A stretch of DNA of 64,000 nucleotides, taken from positions 45,440-109,439 of the forward strand of contig JBCCIP010000017.1 in NCBI GenBank assembly GCA_039111475.1. The letters are read 5' to 3'. Source of the stretch: JAUIET01 sp039111475. GTDB lineage: Bacteria; Pseudomonadota; Gammaproteobacteria; Pseudomonadales; JAUIET01. A program made the position numbers and the translations under genes. Below the pieces are notes generated by a model. The model worked only from the letters and a program-made list of their open reading frames with translations, was not told the origin of the DNA and ran no database searches. Positions 18,003 through 25,890 of the stretch are shown one piece after another. Within the stretch, counting starts at the first letter, position 1; each line of letters begins with the position of its first letter.

Positions 18003-19109
18003 ATGTTGAATTGGTCTTTGCGCGTCTTTGGTTTACTCATATTTCTGATCATTGCGCTGCTCGTTGTCGGCTATATTCGCTCAGACAATGTGTGCCCAAC
18101 AACGTCAACTCCGAAAGGCGAGACGATGTTGGGAGCCGTACAATGTGAATACGGTGGGCCGGAGGACATAGCTATCGCAACAATTGCAAAACCTGTGCCC
18201 CAGGCCGATGAAATCCTGATCAAAGTGCAAGCCGCGTCAGTGAACCCCTTGGATTGGCATTATTTGCGCGGCATCCCCTATCTACTCCGTCTGTCTGCTG
18301 GCTTGAAAAAACCTTCTGACGTTATGGTTGGTGTAGACTATTCCGGCACAGTGGAAGCGGTAGGTGAAAGCGTTGATCGTTATGGTCCTGGAGACGAGGT
18401 CTTTGGCGGAAAATCCGGCGCGTTTTCTCAGTACCTGTTGGTTAAGAGTGACAGGGCAATGGCGCGTAAGCCAGCCAATGCACCACACTCGTGGGCGGCC
18501 GCTATGCCGATCGCTGCTATTACGGCACTGCAAGCCATTCGCGACATTGCGAAATTGCAGCCTGGGCAAACGGTGTTGATTAACGGTGCTTCGGGTGGTG
18601 TCGGTACTTACGCAGTTCAGTTGGCAAAAAATATTGGTGTTGAAGTGACGGGTGTCAGCAGCGGTCGCAATCGTGAGTTGGTGTTGTCGCTTGGAGCGGA
18701 CCATCACATTGATTACACCAAACAAGACTTTGTAAGAGGTGGGAAACAGTACGACGTTGTTATCGATCTGGTTGGTAATCGCAGCTTATCTGAGATTCGA
18801 AGTGTTTTGACCAAAAACGGTATCTGTATCTTACTGAGTGGCGGAAGCCCTGAAGATGGGAATTGGATAGGACCGCTGATTACACCAATCAAAGCGATGC
18901 TGTATTCACCGTTTGTAAGTCAAAAGTTTGTAACAATGATGGCGCACAGCAATACTAAGGACTTCGAAATTCTGGCGGCGATCATGGAATCCGGTCAGTT
19001 GAAGTCAGTCATTGACAAGCAATATCCACTGACACAAACGGCTGATGCCCTGCACTATATTGAAACGGGCAGGGCGAGAGGCAAGGTTATTATCAACCCG
19101 CAACAATAG
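18003..19109 (+). CDS. Zinc-independent MDR oxidoreductase (quinone reductase-like), membrane-anchored
   Basis: 368-residue medium-chain dehydrogenase/reductase. The first about 25 residues form one hydrophobic helix (LLIFLIIALLVVGYI) before the catalytic part begins near residue 40. The GroES-like domain has PVPQADEILIKVQAAS and NPLDWHYLRG, followed by a Rossmann domain with NGASGGVGTYAVQLAK. The zinc-binding residues of alcohol dehydrogenases are absent, so it resembles NADPH:quinone reductases. The N-terminal anchor is unusual for this family. Probably co-transcribed with the P450. Confidence 0.83.
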   Translation: MLNWSLRVFGLLIFLIIALLVVGYIRSDNVCPTTSTPKGETMLGAVQCEYGGPEDIAIATIAKPVPQADEILIKVQAASVNPLDWHYLRGIPYLLRLSAGLKKPSDVMVGVDYSGTVEAVGESVDRYGPGDEVFGGKSGAFSQYLLVKSDRAMARKPANAPHSWAAAMPIAAITALQAIRDIAKLQPGQTVLINGASGGVGTYAVQLAKNIGVEVTGVSSGRNRELVLSLGADHHIDYTKQDFVRGGKQYDVVIDLVGNRSLSEIRSVLTKNGICILLSGGSPEDGNWIGPLITPIKAMLYSPFVSQKFVTMMAHSNTKDFEILAAIMESGQLKSVIDKQYPLTQTADALHYIETGRARGKVIINPQQ

Positions 19110-19121
19110 CTGCTTCGCGAT

Positions 19122-19751
19122 TTAGGTGTTCGCTTCGATCTGCCTTCGCGCCTTTGATTCAGAACGATACGCGCGTGCAATAGCCTGGGCCGCGTCTTCC
19201 ACATACTCACGCAAGCTTTCGCCTTTGTCTTTTGCCTGCGCAAGCAGTTCGTCTTCCGCAACCGTAATTGCGTTTACCTTGGCGCTTCTCAAACTATCTG
19301 TACTGGCTTTTTTACTGAGCTTGATGCGCGTGTCAAAAAAAGATATGCCTTCATCTACGCCAACCAGTACCCTTACGTTTGCCGATTTTTTTCGATAGCT
19401 GGTAATTACGCCGGCCACTACCACCGAGGAATCATTGCGAATACGCTTTTGCTTTTTCGCATCACGTTCGTTGAAAACCTTGTCGAAGGCGTCCTGTTCG
19501 TGAAGTTTCTGAACAAATTTGGCCGCCAGTTGTTTGCGTACCGATTTTCTAACTTTCTCATCCGTGCCATTTTCGAAATCCAGCACAATCGCTGTGGAGC
19601 GCTGCGCGATTTCCTTGCTTAAATGTTGTTGCGAAGCTTGTTCGGAGCTGAGCTGTGTTGCCGTTGCCCGCGGCAGCTGAGCGTGGCTGGCGCCGCAAAA
19701 GCACAGCAGCATAAGTGCCGCCAGCAGGTGATTATGAGTGCGTAGGTACAT
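19122..19751 (-). CDS. Exported protein of unknown function
   Basis: 209 residues with a clear Sec signal peptide (hydrophobic AALMLLCFCG, cleavage after SHA). The mature part has IVLDFENGTDEKVRKSVRKQ and VVVAGVITSYRKKSANVRVLVGVDEG, a layout somewhat like DUF4410/CsgG-type lipoproteins that read as a variable prediction of a periplasmic alpha/beta domain. The C-terminus is a charged helix. I do not recognise a family with confidence. It is convergent with the upstream oxidoreductase, 12 bases apart, with no visible terminator. Confidence 0.7.
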   Translation of the reverse strand: MYLRTHNHLLAALMLLCFCGASHAQLPRATATQLSSEQASQQHLSKEIAQRSTAIVLDFENGTDEKVRKSVRKQLAAKFVQKLHEQDAFDKVFNERDAKKQKRIRNDSSVVVAGVITSYRKKSANVRVLVGVDEGISFFDTRIKLSKKASTDSLRSAKVNAITVAEDELLAQAKDKGESLREYVEDAAQAIARAYRSESKARRQIEANT

Positions 19752-19929
19752 AACGGGTTTTATTCGTTTCGATTATTTTTTAGTCTAGATTGTTGGTGAA
19801 TTAATGGGCAACTATTGCTCCGAATTCGCGTTCTTACGGTATGGAGTGTGACGGTCTTCACAGTTGACCATTTTGTAAGCGGTAACCCATACTGAGACGG
19901 TATTGAGAAAGAATGCCAATGAGGAAAAT

Positions 19930-20733
19930 ATGTCTGATGCCGTAATCATGGAGCTTGTCGATGGCGTGGCCACCATTACACTCAATCGCCCTGACGCGCT
20001 GAATACATTCAACTATGACTTGATGCATGGACTAGGCCAGGCGTATCAGGATTGCGACACAAATGATGAGGTGCGCTGTGTGATTGTGACCGGTGCCGGT
20101 AAGGCTTTTTGTGCCGGCGCCGATTTATCAGGTGGTGGAGAGACCTTTGATAGCAGTGACAGAGAAGACATCAGTTCCTGCCCGCTCAGCATGCAGGCCT
20201 GGGAAGTTCGTAAGCCCGTGATTGCAGCATGTAACGGTCATGCCGTTGGTGTTGGCCTTGGTGTTGCCACTCAGTGCGACATTCGAGTTGTTGCTGAAGA
20301 GGGCAAGTATGGATACCTGCAAAATCGCCGCGGAGTTGTGGCTGATTTCGGTGTGTCTTATGTGCTGCCAAGGTTGGTTGGCTTAGAGAAAGCCTTCGAA
20401 CTGTTGGTGCGCGCGGAACGCTTAACCGGCCAGCAAGTGTTTGAGGTTGGTTTGGCAAGTCGTTGTGTACCGGCAAGCGATGTGCTGAGCGTGGCGCAAG
20501 ACATTGCTAGAGACATTGCGGTTAACTGTGCACCTCTTATATCGGGTTTGCATAAGTCATTATTGTGGCAGGGCCTATCGTCCAATCTTGATGAGGCTGT
20601 TAGCCGCGAGTCGGTAGCCTTGAACCACAGTATGCGCAAACCAGATGCGCTTGAAGGTGGTGTGGCTTACTTTGAAAAACGCGATCCCGACTGGAAAGGC
20701 AGTATTAACCAGGACTGGCCAAGGCGTTTTTAG
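19930..20733 (+). CDS. Enoyl-CoA hydratase/isomerase family protein
   Basis: Crotonase-fold protein of 267 residues. ITLNRPDALNTF at the N-terminus and GAGKAFCAGADLSG near residue 58 form the first oxyanion/CoA-binding segment; a second glycine-rich segment NGHAVGVGLGVATQCDIR lies near 100. A frame opens at 19903, but ATG 19930 has GAGG six bases upstream and gives the normal start. The last four bases overlap the rmlD stop. Usually acts on 2-enoyl-CoA in fatty-acid breakdown; the exact substrate is not evident. Confidence 0.88.
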   Translation: MSDAVIMELVDGVATITLNRPDALNTFNYDLMHGLGQAYQDCDTNDEVRCVIVTGAGKAFCAGADLSGGGETFDSSDREDISSCPLSMQAWEVRKPVIAACNGHAVGVGLGVATQCDIRVVAEEGKYGYLQNRRGVVADFGVSYVLPRLVGLEKAFELLVRAERLTGQQVFEVGLASRCVPASDVLSVAQDIARDIAVNCAPLISGLHKSLLWQGLSSNLDEAVSRESVALNHSMRKPDALEGGVAYFEKRDPDWKGSINQDWPRRF

Positions 20734-21614
20734 TCTTGCTCTTTAAGAGCAACTAACACTTCCAACAGATCTTTTTGCCAATCGCAGGCAGTGATTTCGG
20801 CCAAGGGTTTATTAGTGCCCATAGCGGAGTTAGCCGGCCTTGCGGCGGGCGTTGGATAGTCGCACGTTGAGATAGCATTAACTATAGGGATTCTTTTGGC
20901 AATCCCGATACTGTTTGCTTGTGAGAATATCTCCTGTGCAAACTCGTGCCAGCTGGTGGTAGGGTGGCTGGGCAAGTGGTATAAGCCCCAAGGAAAGTCA
21001 GGTTGGTCAATACTGTTTTCAGCGAGAGTTAATAGAGTTCTCGCGATGCTGCTGGCTGATGTAGGCGCGCCGTGTTGATCAGCCACCACACCCAATTCAT
21101 CGCGTTGTGCGGCCAGTCTGAGCATTGTTTTAACAAAATTGTTGCCGTATTGGCCAAACACCCAGCTCACTCGCAAGATGACGTGTTTGGAACAATTCCG
21201 CTGGATCGCTTTTTCGCCGGCCAGCTTGGATTCACCATAAACACCTTGTGGGTCAGTAGGGTCACTCTCAACGTAGGCGCTGTTTTTTTTGCCGTTGAAT
21301 ACGTAGTCTGTTGAAATATGCAAAAGCGGAATATCTCTGGCAGAACATGCCAACGCCAGTTGTTCGACTCCGTCGCGATTTAGAGCATAAGCTGCATCAG
21401 CTTCCGCCTCAGCCTTGTCAACGGCGGTATAGGCGGCTGCATTTATCAACGCGTCCGGTTTGTATTTATTCAAGGCATTACTTATGCTTTCTGTCAGGCA
21501 AATGTTCAGTTCAGACGAACCTAAACTTACGCAAGTAAGCCGGCCCGTACTGAGTGTTGCAAATTCGGAACCTACTTGTCCGCGACCACCTGCAATCAGA
21601 ATGGTCTTACTCAT
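20730..21614 (-). CDS. rmlD: dTDP-4-dehydrorhamnose reductase
   Basis: Last step of dTDP-L-rhamnose synthesis, NAD(P)H-dependent reduction of dTDP-4-keto-L-rhamnose. 294-residue extended SDR: GGRGQVGSEF nucleotide motif at the N-terminus, INAAAYTAVDKAE near 57, STDYVFNG near 104, and catalytic VYGESKLAGE (YxxxK) near 129. Last gene of rmlB-rmlA-rmlC-rmlD, overlapping rmlC by four bases. Convergent with the enoyl-CoA hydratase. Confidence 0.95.
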   Translation of the reverse strand: MSKTILIAGGRGQVGSEFATLSTGRLTCVSLGSSELNICLTESISNALNKYKPDALINAAAYTAVDKAEAEADAAYALNRDGVEQLALACSARDIPLLHISTDYVFNGKKNSAYVESDPTDPQGVYGESKLAGEKAIQRNCSKHVILRVSWVFGQYGNNFVKTMLRLAAQRDELGVVADQHGAPTSASSIARTLLTLAENSIDQPDFPWGLYHLPSHPTTSWHEFAQEIFSQANSIGIAKRIPIVNAISTCDYPTPAARPANSAMGTNKPLAEITACDWQKDLLEVLVALKEQD

Positions 21615-22162
21615 GCCGGACTGAGTTGCTTGCCGGTGTACTCAGCCAGGCGCGGCAATGCCAGGTCTTTTTCTGACAGGGTTGGTAGTTTCACTGGCCA
21701 GTTTATCCCTATGTCTGGATCGTTCCACACAACGCCACCTTCGTCCGCGGGCTGGTAATAATCTGTGCATTTGTATTGGAAATCAGCTGTTTCGCTGGTG
21801 ACAACAAAGCCATGTGCGTAGCCAGGTGGAACCCAGAACAAACGATGGTTGTCATCGCTTAATTCCACACCCACGTGTTGCCCATAAGTATCTGATTCTG
21901 GGTTTACGTCAACAGCCACATCGAAAACGCTGCCGCGGGTAACGCGCACGAGTTTACCCTGCGGTTGGCTTATCTGGAAATGCAGGCCACGTAACACACC
22001 GTATTGCGAACGCGAATGATTGTCTTGCACAAATGGCTGATTGATGCCTAATTCCGCATATTGATTCGCTCGGTAGCTTTCCAGGAAAAATCCGCGATGG
22101 TCTCCGTGCACGGTTGGCTCTATCACCAGCACACCTGGGAGAACGGTCTCAATCACATTCAT
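21611..22162 (-). CDS. rmlC: dTDP-4-dehydrorhamnose 3,5-epimerase
   Basis: Cupin-fold epimerase acting between RmlB and RmlD. The 183-residue sequence is canonical: GFFLESYRANQY, VQDNHSRSQYGVLRGLHFQ with the catalytic His, RVTRGSVFDVAVDV, and WVPPGYAHGFVV. It overlaps both neighbours by four bases, so all rml genes are one translationally coupled transcript. Cytosolic. Confidence 0.96.
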   Translation of the reverse strand: MNVIETVLPGVLVIEPTVHGDHRGFFLESYRANQYAELGINQPFVQDNHSRSQYGVLRGLHFQISQPQGKLVRVTRGSVFDVAVDVNPESDTYGQHVGVELSDDNHRLFWVPPGYAHGFVVTSETADFQYKCTDYYQPADEGGVVWNDPDIGINWPVKLPTLSEKDLALPRLAEYTGKQLSPA

Positions 22163-23034
22163 ACTGTTTTACCGCTGGCCACTTTCATCAAGTACTGACC
22201 GTATTGTGTCTTACCCAGGGCTTCAGCCTCACCAAGTAAGGCGTCAACTCCAATCCAGCCGTTGTTGTATGCAATCTCTTCCAGGCAGGCTACTTTCAGA
22301 CCTTGGCGCATTTCTATCGTTCGCACGAACTGACCGGCCTCCATCAAGCTGTCGTGGGTTCCCGTATCTAACCAGGCGAATCCTCTGCCCAGGCGTCGTA
22401 CGTTCAGGGTACCACGGTTCATGTACTCAGCATTAACAGTCGTTATTTCAAGTTCACCCCTTGCGCTGGGTTGTATGTTCTTTGCAATATGAACCACGTC
22501 GTTGTCGTAAAAATACAAGCCAGTGACCGCGTAATCTGATTTAGGTTTCTCGGGTTTCTCTTCAATGGATATAGCGCGGCCTTGTTGATCAAATTCAACC
22601 ACACCAAAGCGCTGCGGGTCGTCAACCAGATACCCAAATACCGTGGCACCTTGCTGTTGCCCGGCGGCTTGTTCCAAAGTGGTAGAAAAATGCTCGCCAT
22701 AGAAAATGTTATCACCCAAAACCAAACATACGCTGTCATTGCCAATAAACTGTTCGCCGATAATAAACGCCTGTGCCAGCCCATCTGGTGAGGGTTGTTC
22801 AGCGTACTCGAAATTTACGCCCAGATTCTCGCCGTTTCCTAGCATGCGTTTAAAGTACGGCAAATCGACCGGCGTAGAAATCACCAAAATATCCCTAATC
22901 CCGGCCAGCATCAGCGTTGACAGCGGGTAATAGATCATTGGCTTGTCATACACCGGAAGCAATTGCTTGGACACACCGCGCGTAACTGGGTGCAGTCGTG
23001 TTCCTGAACCGCCTGCAAGTACAATCCCTTTCAT
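22159..23034 (-). CDS. rmlA: Glucose-1-phosphate thymidylyltransferase
   Basis: First committed step of dTDP-rhamnose synthesis: glucose-1-phosphate plus dTTP to dTDP-glucose. 291 residues with the signature LAGGSGTRLHPVTRGVSKQLLPVYDKPMI split over the N-terminus, LGDNIFYG near 110, and EEKPEKPKSDYAVTGLYFYD near 160. Length and C-terminus match RmlA. Start ATG 23034 follows rmlB by 47 bases. Normally feedback-inhibited by dTDP-rhamnose. Confidence 0.97.
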   Translation of the reverse strand: MKGIVLAGGSGTRLHPVTRGVSKQLLPVYDKPMIYYPLSTLMLAGIRDILVISTPVDLPYFKRMLGNGENLGVNFEYAEQPSPDGLAQAFIIGEQFIGNDSVCLVLGDNIFYGEHFSTTLEQAAGQQQGATVFGYLVDDPQRFGVVEFDQQGRAISIEEKPEKPKSDYAVTGLYFYDNDVVHIAKNIQPSARGELEITTVNAEYMNRGTLNVRRLGRGFAWLDTGTHDSLMEAGQFVRTIEMRQGLKVACLEEIAYNNGWIGVDALLGEAEALGKTQYGQYLMKVASGKTV

Positions 23035-23081
23035 TTCAATTCCTTTCTTTTTTAGTAGCTGCGACCTAAAACAAATTGCCT

Positions 23082-24155
23082 TTACGCGGTAACAACCGCA
23101 AGACCCAGTCTCTCACCTTGGTATGAGCCATCTTGTACGCGTGACCACCAATCTTCATTGTCAAGATACCAGCGCACCGTTTTCTCAAGCCCAGTCTCAA
23201 AGGTCTCCACTGGCGACCAGCCCAACTCGCGCTCAATTTTTGCAGCGTCTATTGCATAACGAACATCGTGGCCAGGGCGGTCATCAACAAAGGTAATCAG
23301 GTCAGAGTATTGCTCTATACCTGCCGGTTTTTGTGGAGCCAGTTTCTCAAGAGCGTCGCATATTGCGTGTACCACATCTATATTCTTTTTCTCGTTGTGG
23401 CCACCAATGTTGTACGTTTCACCTACGTCGCCGGTACAGACCACTTGCAACAGCGCGCGGGCATGATCTTCTACATACAGCCAGTCTCGAATTTGCTTAC
23501 CGTCGCCATAAACAGGCAGCGGTTTGCCTGCCAATGCGTTCAGTATGGTTAGCGGAATCAACTTTTCGGGGAAGTGGTACGGCCCGTAGTTGTTCGAGCA
23601 ATTTGTGATAAGCGTGGGGAGTCCAAATGTAGCCTGCCAGGCTCGGACCAAATGATCTGATGAAGCCTTGCTGGCCGAATAGGGTGAATTGGGCTCATAG
23701 CGGCTGTCTTCGCGAAACAAGCCGCTGTCTCCAAGTGAGCCATAGACTTCGTCTGTACTGATGTGATGGAATCGAAACGAGGATTGGCGTTCGCTTGGTA
23801 AATGTGTCCAATACTGCCTGGCGGCCTCTAGTAAGGTGTATGTGCCAATTACGTTGCTCTCTATAAATGCCGCGGGCCCATCGATTGAGCGGTCTACATG
23901 CGATTCAGCGGCGAGATGCATTATCACATCGGGCTGATATTGCTCGAATGCGTTTGCGACCGCCGCAGCATCACAGATATCCGCCTGCAGAAACTGATAG
24001 CGCCTGGAATCACCGACACTTTGTAGACTCTCCAGGTTTCCAGCGTACGTGAGCTTGTCGAAATTGAGCACCTGGTGTTCGCTGTTTTCAATAATTAGGC
24101 GAACCACCGCAGAACCGATAAATCCGGCACCGCCAGTAAGTAGAATCTTCATCAT
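23082..24155 (-). CDS. rmlB: dTDP-glucose 4,6-dehydratase
   Basis: Second step of dTDP-rhamnose synthesis, NAD-dependent conversion of dTDP-glucose to the 4-keto-6-deoxy sugar. 357-residue extended SDR with GGAGFIGSAVV at the N-terminus, HLAAESHVDRSIDGP near 82, STDEVYGSLG near 135 and YSASKASSDHL (YxxxK) near 160. First gene of the rml operon. Rhamnose is normally used for O-antigen, exopolysaccharide or glycolipid, but no glycosyltransferase genes are in this window. Confidence 0.97.
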   Translation of the reverse strand: MMKILLTGGAGFIGSAVVRLIIENSEHQVLNFDKLTYAGNLESLQSVGDSRRYQFLQADICDAAAVANAFEQYQPDVIMHLAAESHVDRSIDGPAAFIESNVIGTYTLLEAARQYWTHLPSERQSSFRFHHISTDEVYGSLGDSGLFREDSRYEPNSPYSASKASSDHLVRAWQATFGLPTLITNCSNNYGPYHFPEKLIPLTILNALAGKPLPVYGDGKQIRDWLYVEDHARALLQVVCTGDVGETYNIGGHNEKKNIDVVHAICDALEKLAPQKPAGIEQYSDLITFVDDRPGHDVRYAIDAAKIERELGWSPVETFETGLEKTVRWYLDNEDWWSRVQDGSYQGERLGLAVVTA

Positions 24156-24481
24156 TTTGTCATCAGAGAGTGGTTGGGTTAGTCCATGTGGCCAGCAACG
24201 ACATCCGGTGACGTATATTCAGGGCCGCTGTATTTAATGATAGATCAAAATGAGAAGCAGCTCACAGTTTCTTGCGAAGCAGCTATTAACGATTGAATTT
24301 TAAATCTGGACTCGCAAGCAAGGAATCTGCTTACAAGGTTATGGAAAAGATTAAAGTGACGTCCCTGTGCTCCCAATCCTTAGACGCCAGAATAGACAGT
24401 CTGGTTCGCTTAAGGGAGAGGCGATTTCTGGTATCTATGTGAGACATATCCCACATAGACACTTTTTTCTTAATCCGCCAT
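24156..24481. other. Intergenic region between rmlB and the repeat-rich exported protein
   Basis: 326 AT-rich bases with no credible gene. It should hold the rml operon promoter on the minus strand, which I could not fix to one hexamer pair. A hairpin near its right end (24434-24468) is listed separately. Confidence 0.4.
24434..24468 (+). terminator. Hairpin plus T-run
   Basis: TCTATGTG (24434-24441) pairs with CACATAGA (24452-24459), and a run of six T follows at 24463-24468. On the plus strand this is terminator-shaped; on the minus strand the A-run precedes the stem. It sits just beyond the end of the minus-strand exported protein, so it may act bidirectionally or block antisense transcription. 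Confidence 0.5.
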
Positions 24482-25663
24482 CTAGTTGATGGTTTTGCTT
24501 ACCACCTGCGACAACTCGCTGTACATTCCTTCAGAGTCTATGGTGACCATAGAAAAGAAGTAAGTGTCGGAGTCCAGTGGCGACACGGTGTACTTAGTCT
24601 GAGTGCGATTGTCGACTCTGATAGTGCGACTTGTGCCGGCGTTTTCAGCGGTCACGTATATCTCGTAGGACGCGATTTCGTTCAGAGCCAGCGAATCGCC
24701 ATTTTCGCGTTTGGTTGGAATGCTCCAAGACAAGCTTGCGCTGCCCGTTACTGGTTCGGGCTCAGGCGCAGGCGCAGGCGTTGGTTCCTGTCGCGGTGCT
24801 GGAGCGGGAGTCGGAGCAGCTGCCACAGTAGTTACCGGTTCTTGCGTTGGTGCTGGAGCGGGCGCAGGTGCAGGTGCCTGTTTGGGTGCAGGTGTAGGTG
24901 CCGCTTTAGGCGCCGCTGCTACTGTGTTTTGAGGTACCTGTCCGGTAGGTGGCACTGGTGTGGGTGCAGCACGGCTAGGCGCATTAACAACCGTTTTCGG
25001 TTCGTCTTCCTGCGAAGGTAGCGCTGGTCTTGCCGGCGCTGGCTGTTTAGCCACGGTCGGCTGTTGGCTCACTTTGGGTTGATTGTTAATTTGCGTCTGC
25101 CACCAGCGTCTGGGCGATTGAAACCAGTTATTCCACTGAGTACTTGGGGTAGATGCGGTTGTTAGGGTAGCTACCGGCGTGTTCACTGCTGGTCTCGCAG
25201 CCGCCGGCGTATTCACTGCTGGTCTGGCAGCCGCCGGCGTATTCACTGCTGGTCTGGCAGCCACCGGCGTGTTCAGTGCAGGTCGACCAGCCACTGGCGT
25301 GTTCACAGCGGGTCGCCGTGCAACAATGGGTCTACGCGAATTAGACTGGGGGCTTTGAAAACGTGTTGCAGGGCCTTGGGCAGCAGGCCTCGTGACTGTT
25401 GGGGGAACCTGTGTTTTTTGCTCGTCGGCCTTAGCATTGGCCTCGGCTATTTTCGCCTGTATTTCTGGATTGCCCTCAATCAGCTTTTCGATGTATTCGG
25501 CGAGATTGTTCAGGTAAATACCGAAGGAATTGAACACACCATCTGGTTTAACGACCTGTGCCTTAGCTTGTCCAGAGCCCTGATTCTCGGCCAATGCGGT
25601 GCCGCTGGCCAGAATCAGGCTCAGACTGCCCGCTGTGATCAGTGACTTGTAGCTGTGTAACAT
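24482..25663 (-). CDS. Exported Pro/Ala-rich repeat protein with C-terminal FN3-like domain
   Basis: About 393 residues. Signal peptide ends at GTALA before ENQ. Then a short helical segment, a low-complexity Pro/Ala/Thr region with five near-identical 10-residue units (core ARPAVNTPAA, DNA at 25171-25320), further APAPAPAP-type stretches, and a C-terminal domain of about 85 residues (SASLSWSIP...YEIYVTAENAGTS...DTYFFSMVTIDSEG) that looks like fibronectin type III. A frame extends to 25738; I prefer ATG 25663, preceded by AGGA. Probably an envelope-spanning or surface protein. No named family recognised. Confidence 0.75.
   Translation of the reverse strand: MLHSYKSLITAGSLSLILASGTALAENQGSGQAKAQVVKPDGVFNSFGIYLNNLAEYIEKLIEGNPEIQAKIAEANAKADEQKTQVPPTVTRPAAQGPATRFQSPQSNSRRPIVARRPAVNTPVAGRPALNTPVAARPAVNTPAAARPAVNTPAAARPAVNTPVATLTTASTPSTQWNNWFQSPRRWWQTQINNQPKVSQQPTVAKQPAPARPALPSQEDEPKTVVNAPSRAAPTPVPPTGQVPQNTVAAAPKAAPTPAPKQAPAPAPAPAPTQEPVTTVAAAPTPAPAPRQEPTPAPAPEPEPVTGSASLSWSIPTKRENGDSLALNEIASYEIYVTAENAGTSRTIRVDNRTQTKYTVSPLDSDTYFFSMVTIDSEGMYSELSQVVSKTIN
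25171..25320. repeat. Five 30-bp tandem repeats inside the exported protein gene
   Basis: Copies start at 25171, 25201, 25231, 25261 and 25291. The two at 25201 and 25231 are identical; the outer copies diverge by a few bases. Each encodes ten residues of a Pro/Ala-rich linker. The array keeps the frame, so changes in copy number would lengthen or shorten the linker without destroying the protein. Confidence 0.9.
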
Positions 25664-25890
25664 GGTGTTCGTCCTATAATTGCATTGTTTAATATACATA
25701 CAATCAGAATAAGACATATACAGGCACTTTCTACTCAATCAGCCGCTGCTTTGCTGATCTGTGACGAAAGTCGCGATCTTTGGTAGATGTGCACACGGTC
25801 GCGAACATCGGCGTGATTTAATAGCTGTTAATGACGTAGCGCTGTTCGTTCGATAGACTTCATGCCTGTTTTCTTAACCGGCCTATCGTT

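Noticed and set aside
24631..24932. Gly/Ala-rich plus-strand frames opposite the repeat-rich exported protein
   Set aside because: Shadow frames caused by the GC-rich repeats encoding the Pro/Ala stretch on the minus strand.
25171..25320. CRISPR-like array of 30-bp repeats
   Set aside because: Repeats are directly adjacent with no spacers, keep the reading frame and encode a Pro/Ala linker. No cas genes nearby.
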